Positions 23,370 to 36,232 of a stretch of 64,000 nucleotides of DNA are shown in pieces. The first letter of the stretch is position 1. Every line of letters starts with the position of its first letter. Under the pieces are notes generated by a model. The model had not been told where the DNA came from and did no database searches. It saw only the letters and a list, made by a program, of their open reading frames with translations. Position numbers and translations under genes: made by a program. Source of the stretch: Geosiphon pyriformis (taxonomy: Eukaryota; Glomeromycota; Glomeromycetes; Archaeosporales; Geosiphonaceae). The DNA lies in assembly GCA_016748015.1 (NCBI GenBank), contig JAAOMT010000226.1:1036604-1100603 (forward strand), in the 5' to 3' direction.

Positions 23370-26300
23370 ATGTGTAATGCTCATAGGTTGAACAATCCTG
23401 CAAAGCAAGATGATGTCATTTATTGGCACAAGGATATGAACAATTTGGTTTCTATTTTTACGAAATCAAAGCTTAAAGGGAAAGTTTGTCCATGGCTGGC
23501 TGACAAATCTGATGGTGTTTGGGTTTTTACTTCTGGTCTGAATGCTGATTCTTTGGGTGCTGGGGTGTTGATTGTCATAAATTCTTCTTTAGCAAAACAC
23601 GTCTGCAAGGTCTCTGAGGTGCCTGGTCAGCTCCTATCTATCAAGTTGCTTTTCAAAAATAAACTTTTAGTGTCTATTTTGGGGCTCTATGCAGGTGGTT
23701 TGGTTTTCTCAGACTGGTGAAATCAACTCTCTCATTGCTAAGGCCATTAATAAGTTTTTTTTTGTTATTCTTGGTGGTAATTTTAATGAGGATGGTTCTC
23801 ATAAATGTGTCAGTTTCAAAAAATGTTTTGATTTGGGTCTGATTAACTCTCTGAGGGGGAGCTCTTTTGTGAAGTTACCTACTTGGTACAATTTTCATGG
23901 TATCACTAAGACAATTGACTATGTGTTTGTTTCTTCTAATTTGGTTGGTGTGGTGGTGGATCATGGTGTGGATGGTGTTGAGGACTATTTTAATACTGAT
24001 CATAAGGCTGTTTATGTTTCTGTGGGACTGGGTGGCCTGCTCAATGTCCAATTGAACTTACTGCACAAACAAGCAAATAGAGATCATTGGAAGTATGATA
24101 TTAAAAATGCCAGTAAGATTAAGTAGTTAGAATTCAGAAATGCTATGGCTGCTAATGCTGTTATGTTCTCAAATAAGTTTGTTGCAGCTAAGCGGTTTTC
24201 TGATCTGGATGTGATGTGGGACATTATTCGTAAGATTATGGTTCTTTTGGCTGGTGGTATGTTTAAGAAAAAATGGTTTAAGAGTTTTGATTGTGTTTTT
24301 AATAAGGTGTCTTCCTGGTTTTATAAACTGGAGCTACTTGTGTCTAAACTGGTAAAGGCTTCTCAGTTGGTTTCTGGTGGGGATTTTGTCTTGTTGTTGG
24401 ATACTTGGAACAGGCTTGATTCTGTGGGTGCTTTGCCAGCAAAATTTCTGTTTTTTACTGGTGCCAGTTTTGATGCAATCCATTCTGGGCTGGCTAAGAT
24501 GAGAAAGTCTTACTGCTCTTCTAAGTTGTTAGAATCTAAGCATGTGGAAAAATCTTGTATAAGGCAGACTATTGAGAGGAGAATAGAGAGTTTTGAGGTG
24601 GATAAAGATCACACCATTAGAAGTGTTTTAGAGCGCCTTTTTCATAAAGTGGTGTTGGATTATTTAGTGGATGGTGGGGAGTTGGTCTTGGAGCCTGAGT
24701 TGGTTAAATCTAAGGTGAATGGAATCATGGAGAGTTAAACCAGGAAACGTGTGGTGGCTTCTGATATCTCTGGTGATTGGGCGAAGCAATTTCGGCCTTT
24801 GGATCATGTCTTTGATGGTATCTTTTCTAATGTGATACATTCAATCGGTTTTGATAAGATGTTTGGTGTTATTTCAGATTTGCCCGATGGGAAAGCAGCT
24901 GGTCTTTCTGGTATTACTAATGAACTTTGAAAACACTGTGACAAGTCAGTCTTGGATATGTTTTTGGTGCTCTTAAATTTTTGTTTGGATTGTGAGTCAG
25001 TATCTGGATCTTGGAGGAAAGCCTGGGTCTCGATAATTCCTAAACCTTATGAATGTGAAGAGGTTCTTACAAATATCTGCCCTATTGCTTTGATTGAGAC
25101 AGCTCACAAGGTCCTTTCCAAGATTTTTTTAGATTGGATCTCTCTGGCTTGTAGCACTTTTGATGTACTCTATGGGAACAATTTCTTTGTCCTGAAAGGT
25201 ATGTCTACTTAATCACTCATCTTCACTATTGGTTCAGTAATCGAAGATGCTTTGGAAAAGAACCAAGAGCTGTGACTGGTTTTACAGGATATGCACAAAG
25301 CTTATGATTCTGTTGGTTGGAAGCATCTCAAGAGAAGTTTGGTCAGGATCAAAATGTGTGACAAATTTATCAAATTTTTTGGTAGTATTCATAATGGTCG
25401 TACTAACAAAGTGATAACAAATTTTGGTTTGACTGGTGGATATTATGTTCACGATGGATTGGATCAGGGGGAGATTTTTTTACCACTTCTCTGGCGCATA
25501 TTTTATAATTCGCTTTTGTGTGAGGTTAAGAAACAGGAGAGCATTTGTGGTTACAGGTTGATTTCTCATTTTGTTTCTAAGACTGACCAGGTGGAATCTC
25601 AAGCTGGGCTGACATTGTTTTTGGCTGCTGGTGCTTTTGTTGATGATACTATCTGGGTCAATAGCAGCCAGGCTGCTACACAACACATTCTCAATGTTGC
25701 TAATGATTTCTTTCATTTAAATAACATTTTGATAAACAATGACAAGACTGTGACCATTCCTATCAACTGTTGAGTCACTGCTTCTTATTTAACTATCAGT
25801 GGTCTGCCAATTTTCATCACTAAAAGAGGTGAACCTCATCATTATCTGAGGATTTTTTTATCTTCTGAAGGTCTTTTGAAGCCTAGCTTGGTTAAAGCAC
25901 ATTCAGATATTCGGTTTTTCATCAATCGCATTCTAAGAAAAGTTATTTCAGATAAACAGTTTGCTTATTTGGTGTCTTCAGTTCTCTTTCCTATTATCAG
26001 CTACAGAACTCAGTTCAGTTTTATTCCCCTCAGTGTGTGTAATAAATGGGATGCTTTGATTTGCAAGGGCCTGAAATCTAAATCTGGGCTATCTCTGGAC
26101 TTTCCTAATGATGCACTTCATCATCTTTCCTTGTACAATTTAAAAACTTTTGAGCAGATTCAGGCTGAAAGCAAGTCAGCTTCTGTTATTGTTTTTGCGA
26201 ATTCAGTTGGTGTTTTGGGTTGTTTGTTTTCCTATAGGTCTCATGATCTCTAGGTTCTCAACTGGCATTCTCGTCACTCTTTGTTGTTTTCTGTTCATGT

Positions 26301-28020
26301 TAGAGTCAGCTCTTCAAACAACTTTTTGGCAGGTGTGGTTTGTATTTTTTCTGGGTGTGATTTGTTTTTGGGTGGCTCTCTGGCTGGTGCTTTTCATCTT
26401 CAGAGCGGTATTCCTATGTCTCTAGTTCTCGGCAAGACAATTTTCTTCAAATGTGTCTCTTTCCTCAAGCATTATGGTATTGCTTTCATAGAACAGCTTT
26501 GTGACCAGAATGGCATTGTTTTTGATTGGAAGACTTTTAAATATTGAAAAAGACTGGACCCTTGTGGCCTGGTTGCCTCTTGATTTGATCTCTTTGTATG
26601 TTTTCTTGGTGGTGTAGCTTCTCCTTCTGGTTATTTTCTTCATGAGGGTGTTTGTGGCTCTTTTGACATCTGTCAGTCTCTTGGTTTTGGTGCTATTTGT
26701 AATAATTTGCTGAATGTTGGTGCCACCTGCCTTTCTGTGTACACAGATGGATCTTTGAGTAACTTGGGCACTGTTGATATATTGGCTGGTGCTATGGCTT
26801 TCTTTGAGGACATTGATTCGGGTCTGGGTGTGGGGGTTTTTGATTTGGTTTCTTCTACTTTGGTGAAGTTGTAGGCTATTGCTTTAGCTCTTGAGTGTGT
26901 TTCTTCTTTTTGTTTGGTTGACTTGTTTTTGGACAGCCAGGTGGCTATAAATGCTTGCAGGTCAGAGTCTTTATCAGTTGGCCCTGATTTCAGGAATTGT
27001 TGTTGGATTAAGTGTTATCACATCGCCAATGTCATTCATCACAAAAATTTGAATGTTAATTGGATTAAGATTAAGGGCCATTCAGGTGTTTCAGGCAATA
27101 AGCGTGCTGATGCATTGGCTAAAAATGCTGCTCTTTCTGCCTGGCACCTGTCCCACTTGGTCAATAAGAGGTTTTTGAAGGCTGGTGTTGATACGGTTTC
27201 TGGTAATTCAAGGCATTTTGTTCATGATGTATTCAGATCAATTCATCACGCGCACTGAAAGGTTGGTTCTGGTTCCTGGGTTGTTCCAAGTTGTTTGCAT
27301 GCTAATATTGACTGGTTGAGGTCTTCTCTGGTGTGGCACCTGGATTCTCATATGGTGACTGGTTTTACTAATATTCGAATGGCCAGCTTTCATACATATT
27401 TCATGAAAGCCCTTTATCATCGCCTTCCTGTTGCTGTGCAAAAGCATCTGTATAATAGGGATTATTCCAGTGTAGTTTGTTTGTTCTGTAATAAAGTTGA
27501 AGTCTCAGACCATGTTTTTTTTTGTTCTTCTGATGCTGGTAGTCATGCCAGTTTGTTGGACACTTATACAGCTGCCTGAGAGGTGTGTTCTGATCTGTTT
27601 TGTTCTTTTTCATGCATATTGCAATTGTTGTCGACTTGCATTTCAGATGTGACTGTCAGTATAGCCCTGTGTAAGGGCTTTGTTTTTGGCAATTGGTATT
27701 GTGAATCTGTTTCTGTTTACAAGGATCCTAAGGTAGCAGTGATTAATGTTGTAAATTTTGTACATGAGTTTTGTCTTGCATTTCGTAATAATATCTGGCT
27801 GGTCCGTGTGAAACACTGGGCCATTATGGAGAAGAATAAGCTAATTGCACATGATGGTTCTATTTCTGTTGCTGTTTCTGGTTTTTCTACGTGGCTTTCG
27901 GCTGGGGTGGTTAGATTGTTGGGTGTTGTTAATGTGCTTGGCATCAGTTTTGGATATCGTAAGCATTGTTTGTTTTATGCAGGTGTTGGTAACATAATTT
28001 CTGTTCATATAAGTGTGTAG
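23370..28020 (+). pseudogene. LINE ORF2: endonuclease, reverse transcriptase, RNase H
   Basis: Endonuclease about 23,370-24,060: GGNFNEDGS (GDFN motif with Asp replaced by Asn), KTIDYVFVSSNL, and TDHKAVYVSVG with the catalytic Asp-His. A frameshift near 23,700 separates the first 117 codons from the rest. Reverse transcriptase about 24,870-25,770: LPDGKAAGLSGI, DMHKAYDSVGW, GLDQGEIFLPLLW, and the active-site FVDD (about 25,640) intact. RNase H about 26,737-27,140: YTDGS, LDSQVAINA, KGHSGVSGNKRADALA, all intact. C-terminal CLFCNKVEVSDHVFFC at about 27,480-27,525 is a putative zinc motif. From 23,689 to 28,020 the frame never shifts, but about a dozen stops interrupt it, mostly where relatives have Trp or Gln. 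Confidence 0.85.
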
Positions 28021-28155
28021 TGTTGTTCTAACTAGTCTGAGTGTCTGGTCATGTGTAGCAAAGGCATGATTTATACTTAGTTTAGATTATTTGTATGATG
28101 TATAGCACTAGGTGGCATTTGGACTTTACTCATTAAACTTTAATAAAAGAAAAAA

Positions 28156-28755
28156 TAATTAAATTAAGATTTTTAATATTAATATACCAAAAAACAATTT
28201 TGTAATAACACTTATAACTTTATTAAAAATACTTAAAACATTTTTAATTTTGTTAGAAAAACATTTAAAAAAAATATTATATAAAATTATAATAATAAAA
28301 ACACTACAAAAAACTTTATAATTTTAAAAATAGTAAAAAAAAACAATTAGTACACAAATTTAAACAATAATATCTAAAAAAACTTATAATACAAACTTTA
28401 TACAAAAAAGCTTAATATTATTCTTAATAATTAACTTTAAATTAATAAAATTATGTAAAAATTAAAAAACAGTTTTAATATAAGTTAACTCAATTTTTAT
28501 AATTTTATTATATACTAAAATAATAATTATTTATTTAGAAAACTTTTAATAATTTATATTATTTTTTAGATATTATTAAAATTAATAATATTTTTAAAAA
28601 ACAGAAAAAAAAAGTGTGTTTTAATTTATTTAATTAAATTTTTAAGATTAAATAACTTAATAAGTTAGTTAATAAAAGTTATAAAATTCAGAATTTAATA
28701 AAGTTCAGAATCCCAATACTTTCTCTTTAAAAAATAGTTTTTTATAACTTAGAAA
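28156..28755. other. AT-rich spacer between two LINE copies
   Basis: Low-complexity A/T sequence with no recognised coding remnant. It separates the 3' end of one LINE copy from the 5' inverted repeat of the next in the same orientation. Confidence 0.5.
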
Positions 28756-28840
28756 AAATAGAAAAAAACTTTTTTCTCTTCTCCTTTCCAAATATCTCTG
28801 AAAGAGCATTTTTTCAAAAAAAAAGTTTTTTTATTTTTTC

Positions 28841-29401
28841 TTGCTATCTTTTATAAACATTTCTCAATTAAATAATCCTTTTGTGATAAACCTGGCTGTT
28901 GCTTTAAGAAGTGCTATGTCTAAAAAGAAGACTCTTAAAAGAGTTTTTCATGGTCTTTTTGGGGTTTTATTTTTCCAAAAGAAGAAAGTTTTTGTTGATA
29001 ATATTAAGCATTCTGGAGATGAAAAAGATATCTCTTTGGTCAAATCTGTTACTAATAGTAATATGTATTCAGATATGGACAGTGTATCTGGTAATAATAG
29101 AGATGATGATATTTTTTTAGGTGTTAATGATGACTCTCTTTTTGGTTTGGTGGCAAATACTTCTAAAGCTAAGAAAATTAATACTGGTCTGGTTTGTGGC
29201 TCCCCTCTTGGCTCAATCAATTATAACATAAATAAAAACAATGGGCCTCTCTCTCTTGATAGAAAGTGGGTTGACCTGAAAATTATCAAAACTCAGGTCG
29301 AAGTGTTCATCAAAAAGTCTTTTGCTCTTGATATTAATCTTAGTGCTGTGAAAGAAAAATCAGCAACAGCCAAGACTCAACTCATCAAAAAAATTTTTTG
29401 A
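28841..29401 (+). pseudogene. LINE ORF1 N-terminal part
   Basis: 186 codons. The last 50 (IKTQVEVFIKKSFALDINL...) align with the KSFALDIDL segment of ORF1 at about 21,965 and with the equivalent in the split copy at about 47,940. The first 130 residues are Lys/Asp/Ser-rich with little similarity to the other copies. The frame ends where the AT-saturated block begins. Confidence 0.6.
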
Positions 29402-30063
29402 CTAAAATAATCAAAATTCTTTTAAACTATAATATTATCTTAGTAATTTTTTTGTTTTAGTATTTTTTAATTTTAATAATATTTTTATATTTGATATTTT
29501 GAATCTAATTATGTATTATAAAGTAATTAATTTTTTAAGAAGATTTAATATTGCTTTTAATAAATATTTATTTAATAAGTATAATCAAATTTTTAAATAA
29601 AAAACTTTTATATTTTAATAGTTTATTATTACTATTTAATTTTTCTAAAACAAAAATTTATATTTAGCTGTTTTACTTTTTGATTATGACTTAAATAATT
29701 AAAATATTCTTAAATTATATAGTTTATATATAATTAAAAAATGTTTAGTAAAAACAAATTTATTTGTTATTAATGTTTTTATAAATAACTTATTAAAAAA
29801 TTAGGGTTTTTATAATATGTCTAATAAAACTGTTGTATTTTTTAAGACTTGAATTTAAGTATAAGTGTTAATATTTTTGGCTTGGTTTTATTAATATTAA
29901 TTATATTATAAATTATTTTTTGGCTTTTAAATATTATTACCAAAGATTTTTTTTTCTTAATATTATTAATATTATTTTTTTGTTAATTCTGTTATTAATA
30001 AAAGCTAATAAATTTTTAATAAGTTAATTTTTTTTTAAAGTATCTTTTTATATTTTAAATTAT
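29402..30063 (+). mobile_element. AT-saturated LINE ghost inside another LINE copy
   Basis: Looks like featureless A/T, but about 29,815-29,970 aligns base by base with the RNase H segment of the split copy at about 52,165-52,290: a VVFF-like stretch, the word TTTTTGGCTTG, then the position of the LQAI-VLA segment. Almost every C/G position has become T/A. This is the same RNase H region that follows again, better preserved, at 30,070. So the block derives at least partly from a second, older LINE copy. Confidence 0.5.
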
Positions 30064-31401
30064 ATATATGTGTCTGTTTGTAAATGTCTTTCTCAAGTTA
30101 ATACTGATAGTTTGTTTATATATACAAATGAGTCTCTAAAAGAGTTGGGCACAGTTGGCTATAAGGCTGGTGCTGCTGCTTTTTTCAAAGACATTAATTT
30201 GGGTTTAGGCATCAATGTGTCAAAGTTGATGTCATCTACTTTGGTTGAAATACAAGCTATTGCATTGGCCTTGGAGTGTGTTCTCCCATCTAGTTCTGTT
30301 TACCTGTACTCAAATAGTCAGTCTGTTTTGGATGCTTATAGATTGGAATTGGATTTGGTTCATCCTAATTTTCATAATCAGTATTGAATTGAACATCAAC
30401 ATGTTATTAATATTATTTGTGATAGGAATCTAAGGGTTAGTTAGCACAAGATAAAGAGTCACTCTGGCATTTTAGAAAATAAGTGTGCCAACATATTCAC
30501 TGATGCCATTTTTCTCTCCAGTCAGTTTTTTCCCTCCCACTTAAGTGAATGTTTTTTGATGGCTGATAGTGGTATTGTTTTTGGTAATTCTCAACACTTT
30601 GTTCATAATGTTTTTTATTCTGTTTGTTGTGTATATTGAGAAGTCAGTTCTGGTTCTAAGTTTTTGGTAAGTAGTTTGCTTTTTGAGTTTAATTGGCTCT
30701 ATTTTTTATTGATGTGACATCTTAATTTGCACATGACTGCTGGTTTTATTAGCAGACTCTCAGCTAATGCACATATTTATTTCATAAAGGCTTTGTATTA
30801 TTGTCTGTTTGTAGTCATTCAGAAGCACCTTTATAATAGATTCTATCCTAGTGTTTTATGCTTATATTGTGGTAAAGTAGAGATGTTAAATCATGTGTTT
30901 TCTTGTAAAGTTGATGATCCTGTTTGACATTAGTTGTTGAACTCTCATGTAAATTCTTGGAATTTGCTTTCTGGTTTTTTACATTTTTCTTCTAGTGTGT
31001 TGCAGTTGTTGTTATCCTGTGTCTCTGGTTTCTTTGTGTTTATGGCTTTTTATAAGGGCTTTGTCTTTGATGGTTAGTTTTGTGAAACTGTGTCCATCTT
31101 CTGTAATCCCAAAATTGCTAGTTTGAAAGTTGTTAGATTTGTGTACTTTCTTAGTTTTGTTTTTTAAGAGGATATCTGATTGGTTTGTGTTAAATACTAT
31201 GCCTATATGGAAAAAAATGAGTTGATTCTTCTTGACAGTTCAGTCCCCATTTTGGTTTCTGGTTTGGCTTTGGAATTTTCTGCTAGTGTGGTTAAATTAC
31301 TCAACATTAATAAGGCTTTTGGTGTGCATTTTGGCTTTCACCAGTCTAGTTACTTTTTTTCTGGCATAAGTAATCTGGTTTCAGTTCATATAGCTGCATA
31401 G
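30064..31401 (+). pseudogene. LINE ORF2 C-terminal part (RNase H and zinc region), active site mutated
   Basis: RNase H reads YTNES where the 21,405 copy has YTDGS and SNSQS where it has LDSQV, so two catalytic Asp residues are Asn, each a single G-to-A change. Then KSHSGILENKCANIF (compare KGHSGVSGNKRADAL). Further on, CLYCGKVEMLNHVFSC at about 30,858-30,905 repeats the C-terminal zinc motif, and the last frame ends at the 3' UTR at 31,401. Several TGA/TAG stops interrupt it. Confidence 0.75.
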
Positions 31402-31530
31402 TGTTGTTCTAATTAACCCAAGTAGTTGGTTATGTGTAGAAAGTACATAATTCACACCTAGTATAGATTATTTCTTTAATATACGGAACTAGGCAGTGTT
31501 TAGATCTCACTCATTAAGCAATAAAAAAAA

Positions 31531-32649
31531 ATCATATATATTGTTAAATTTATAATAGAATAACCAATTTTGTACCAATTATCTATAAAAAGTTAAATTT
31601 TTTAAATAATGTGTAGTTACTTTGCAATAAAAGTTAATTTTTTACAAAAAAGTTTTATCTATAAGTTTTCCAAATAATATATAGTTATTTCGCAGTAATA
31701 ATCAACTTTTTTACAAAAAATTTTGACTATAAACTACTCAAATAATATAAAAAAAAACAAAAAAAACAAAAAAAGTATTTAAAGTTGTTTTAAATTCAGA
31801 TCTAAAAATTATTAATAATTACTAAAATTAATAGCTAATTAATCTCAGAATATTAGTATAAAATAATTAATTTTAAAATAATAATAATTTAAAAAATTGA
31901 ATTATTTAAAATAAATTTATTAAATTAAAGATAATTTAATTTGCAGATCAGTTATAATCAGGTGTGTAATATATAGTAAAATTTATGTAGATCTATTATT
32001 AAAGGCACCAAATACTAGTTTTTTATGCTATTAGCAGCTACTGCATTGATCAAAGCAATTAGTAATACAAATATATGGACCTCTGCAAAAATGGTAAATA
32101 AAGATACATGTACAAGATAATAGCAATTCTGCTTTTTTTTATGGCTTTTGTTATGTAGAAAACCAGTATTTTTGCCTCTATTTATATAGTAAAAATTATC
32201 AATATTCAATGATTCAAAATTTTTACAGTCAGTAATATGTCTTTTTTTGGAGAAAGTATAAAAGCTTACAAAGATCTTATAACTATAGCATACTTTATTG
32301 GCTTTATTACATCTATACTCTTTTTTCTGTTGAGCAAACTAGAGTTAATTGAAGTGTTTTTTTGTTATAATTTGGCAGTTGTTTGTCAAGCTTACATAGG
32401 AAAGTAATTAACTACACCTCTATTTATTGTTTTATCATCTTGATTAATATGTTCAACAGTTTTTTTACAGAAACAATATGACCAAAAATAAAAAAACTGA
32501 AACATAGTAAGAATAATATCAATTTTGCAGGTGGTTTTTCTTATTATTCATTTTTTATAACTATTGTATCTTCTAAAAAACTTTTAGCTCTACTAATTTT
32601 TAACATTTGTCATGCTTGTTTATTTGTAGTATTTTTAAAAGCACAAGAA
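31531..32649. other. AT-rich intergenic, unassigned
   Basis: Contains short degenerate direct repeats near 31,590-31,750 (AGTTA[AT]TTT and TTTGCA[AG]TAA words recurring at about 80-bp spacing). A minus-strand 64-codon ORF at 32,015-32,209 has no recognised homology. Possibly tail sequence of the pseudogene that follows. Confidence 0.35.
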
Positions 32650-35600
32650 AATCTCCCAATCTAATTTTAAATCATATTCACTTTTAAAATGTTTTTTTGT
32701 ACAATTTTTCTTGATTTTACAAATCTCATAAGTTCAACTTGCATTTTTTTTGCTGACATATGATCTTGAAGATTTGAATTTCTGTTTATAAAAAAACTTT
32801 ACAACAACATATTTATCTTTTTTGACATATGTTTTCCTTTTTTTTTTACTTATTTTTTGATTATGTTTTAGTGCCCATCTTTTTAGTAGTAAGTATTTTT
32901 GATTGATTAGGCTATAATTCTTTTGATTAAAATTCTATATAAGACTTTGTGAACATAATAAAGAGACTTACCTTAGGCTAAAAGCAGTGACATTTTAATT
33001 TATATTTTACAAATGTAAGGTTGATATCAAACAATCTTATTATTTTATTTAGAATTAATTTAAAAAAACACACTGACCTCATAATCTTTTTTTGGCCTCT
33101 CTAATAATCAGTTCTATTATTGATTAATTTCTAATATCATCTACTTTTTGAGTATTCTCTAATTAAATTTAATGATAATATTGGTATTATTTATATTATA
33201 GTTGCTACAAATAATTTTCAGATTAGATCTACTTGAAATTTGTGGTATTTATATCTTTCAATCAATGAAATTTTTAGTATGCTCTAAAAAAGAAGGTTTT
33301 GATCTAACAATCTCTGTATTACATAAATTTGTTACAACTGCTGGTGAATAATTCTCTCAATCACTAATATGTGAAAGTGGCCACATGTAAATATAATCTG
33401 CCAGTGGTTTTTCAGTAGGCCATTCTCAATAATAATACTTGGAAATTTCTGGTATAGTTTTTATAAACACTTTTTTTCTCTTGTTTTTCACTTTTATTTG
33501 ATCACAATTTGGTTCTATATTTGCAAAAAAGGTGCTAACAAGATTTTGACTGGCTTTTATGATGTTATTATCTTCTGTGATATTAAATTCAATTTGTATA
33601 TATTGTTTAATTATATGGGCAATTTAGATAAAATTAGTATAAGTAAAGAAATAATATAATCTAGCTTTATATTTACTTACTGAGACATAATGTGAATCTA
33701 TTATAGTCTTTGCTTTACCTGGTTTGAGAAACTGCTAACTTAGTGCTTGGATATTATACCATTCAAACCAATAACTTATGATAGCCATAAGTTGAGAATT
33801 GTAATAATGAAGACTATTATCAGAAAGTATGTAAATTCATTTTGGTTTTTTTTGTATTGTTTTAAATACAGCTTCAAATAATAAAGCTGTAAACCAAGCA
33901 TTTTGCTTGGTATCTGTACTCCAGTGGTTATAAGCTCTAATAAACAATTTATTTTCACTAGGCTTTTTTATAAATACAAGAATTATATACAAGGTTTATT
34001 CTCATTTGCCAAAAAATGCTTCTTTGGTTTTCCTGACTGATTGAAATAATACTCATAATCTGCTATAATTATAGTACCATCTTTATCCAACTAATTTAAT
34101 GCAGTTTTGAATTGTGTATTTAGATAAACTTTTTTTGCTTGATGTGCAAAAAATATTGAAGTCTATTTCTAATTTCTGCATACTGTGAAAATTCATCTAA
34201 GCTGATATAAGGTTTTATGAATTTAAACAATTCAAAATGTTCTTGGTACTCTTGACAATGTAAAAAATATAATTCATTATATTCTCCAAAGGCATATAAC
34301 AAGTAATAATTAATACAATTATTGTGTGATATTGTACCATTAGTATTAACTGTTAATTCATTTTCATAAGTTTATTTCATATATTAGTATAGCTTTTTGA
34401 TATGTAACAAGACATTATTTTAAAAATTTAGGTAAGTAAATAATATTAATTATAAAACACAATATATTAAATCCGATTTCTTTGTTAATAAAAATTCTGT
34501 GCATCAGTTCTTTCAAATCTAAAAATGCTTCATAACTATAATCATTGTATGTTTAACACAAGCCACCCAGATTTTTACAATAACAAATGTGTATATTATT
34601 AGCCAATCATTTGATAAATAAAGTTTTTTTTATTCTGTTTAAGTAAGTTTTAGAAAATTTTTCTTACAAAGCTTTTTTTTGGTCTTTTATATACAAGACA
34701 GGCAAATTTGATTTTGAGTTTACTTTGTAAGAACTCATAATAACATTATTTTGGTCTAAAAAAAATTTAATAAATTGCAATTTTTTGATTTTAGGCATCT
34801 TTTAATAAATATACTTTGGTTTCTTAAAAAAAGATAATCCAGAACTATATAATCTTGCATGTTTTTTTGTGGTATTTATTGTATCTGATCTGATCTAATT
34901 TTATAATAAGTATTAAAATATAACATATTATAAAAATTTTGATTTTTTATCTTAAGCTATTGTTTTAATACTGAATAAGAAAACTTTTCTGCAATAATAG
35001 ACAAAATTTTAATCTTACTATACATTCTATTAATATTAAATTTATAAGTTAATCTAAAACTCTCCTAAAAAGTAACTATTTTTTTTAAATTATTAACAAT
35101 TATTAGTTCAGATAATATTATACATAAAAGCCTAGTATTATATAATGCTTTTAAAATATTTTTATCATAATCAGATGTATTTAATTTAATCCAAAATTTT
35201 ATGTTTGCTATTTTTTTACTATATGGAATAATTTCATAATATTTACAATTTTGAAACATGACTTATCAAACAAATAATTTTTTTTTTGATATAGTATAAT
35301 CTGACAAGTAAATTTTTTCCAATATTTTTAAAAATTGGACAATATTGCTCTTTTGATTATACCATTTATGAAACAAAGTCATTCAATCTAATATTTGCAT
35401 AGAGATTTTTCTTGACTTGATCTGTTCATCAAAAATGCGTTTCAGTATGTTTTCATTACTCCATTTATTTGGTATATATATAAATAATTTTTTATAATTC
35501 ATTGATTGGAATAAAGATTGTATATCAAGATGTTTAATACCAAAAAAGGTTTCTCTATTATATTTGGTAAGAATTCCTAATTTTTTCCAAATGTTGTTGA

Positions 35601-36018
35601 GTGTTTTGTCTTTAATTAATCTAATACATGTTTTATCTTAATATATATGTAAATAACAAGTAGACTTGTTAATTTTTTATACAATGAGTTATTGTTGTCC
35701 ACTTATTTTTGTCATTATTGTTGAGATATATTTTGTTTCTGCATTATAGTAATTTTTGAAAGATAAACACCCAATTGAATTAATAATAATTGTATGTTTG
35801 TTAACTTTCAGAAACAATGATACAAATAAAATATCTTTTGTTAATTTATTATTAAAACCAAGAATTAAAAGACTTAAGTATTCTGTCTTGACACCAAATA
35901 TACTTTGATACAAAGTATTAATTGTAATCAAAGATAAGTTTTTAATATTACTAGATTCTAAACCACTAGTACAAATAAAGCCAGGTTTTTGACAATTAGT
36001 TTGTTTTACTATTGTCAT
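32650..36018 (-). pseudogene. Long decayed gene of an uncharacterised, probably repetitive family
   Basis: Reading the minus strand from the ATG at 36,018: a 109-codon frame (MTIVKQTNCQKPG...), then, through stops, FFGIKHLDIQSLFQSM and NIVQFLKILEKIYL. Further down are FELFKFIKPYISLDEF, GKPKKHFLANEN, ILSDNSLHYYNSQLM (about 33,810), LKPGKAKTIIDSHYVS (about 33,700) and EWPTEKPLADYI (about 33,410). It ends in a Lys-rich segment near 32,700-32,870. The SDN...HYYN and GKAKTIIDSH segments look like conserved acidic/His motifs, and a transposase-like RNase H fold is possible but unproven. I associate this motif series with a family repeated in Glomeromycotina genomes, with no known function. Many stops and shifts. 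Confidence 0.45.
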
Positions 36019-36232
36019 TATAAACTGTTATTTATTTAATTTAAAACCAATATGCATATACAGTTGGTAAGATATAGTAAAAACCTTATTTTCAAATTGT
36101 TTCTGAATTCACCAATTCCAAATAAACAAATCATAATGTGTTTCAGAAATAATAAAACCTTTGTTAAAAAGATTTACAGTGTATTGTTGACTTTAAGCCA
36201 TATTATGACAAATATTAAGAAAGACAAAACAT

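Larger units (their letters stand above)
21405..28155 (+). mobile_element. LINE-like non-LTR retrotransposon, near full length, inactivated
   Basis: About 6.75 kb. Order: a 5' inverted repeat, a short leader, ORF1 (21,487-23,346), ORF2 (23,370-28,020) with APE-type endonuclease, reverse transcriptase, RNase H and a C-terminal Cys-rich region, a 3' UTR of about 130 bp shared with the other copies, and an A-rich tail. GC content and the TG-rich coding style contrast strongly with the AT-rich flanks. Many nonsense codons make it dead, yet ORF1 stays in one frame throughout and ORF2 has only one clear frameshift (near 23,700), so decay has been by point mutation. I could not define a target-site duplication in the low-complexity flanks. 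Confidence 0.9.
28756..31530 (+). mobile_element. LINE-like copy, internally rearranged
   Basis: It starts with the family's 5' inverted repeat (AAAAAAACTTTTTT at about 28,762; AAAAAAGTTTTTTT at about 28,820). An ORF1 start follows (28,841-29,401), then an AT-saturated block (29,402-30,063), then RNase H to the 3' UTR and A-rich tail (30,064-31,530). Roughly 3-4 kb of the family's middle (rest of ORF1, endonuclease, RT) is missing. ORF1 here differs from the 21,405 copy, so it belongs to another subfamily. Confidence 0.8.

Noticed and set aside
23689-28020. Frequent in-frame TGA/TAG at Trp and Gln positions, suggesting a variant genetic code
   Set aside because: The five host genes use ordinary stops and TGG for Trp, the same LINE positions are sense in other copies, and catalytic residues are lost by the same transition type. 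This is decay, not recoding.
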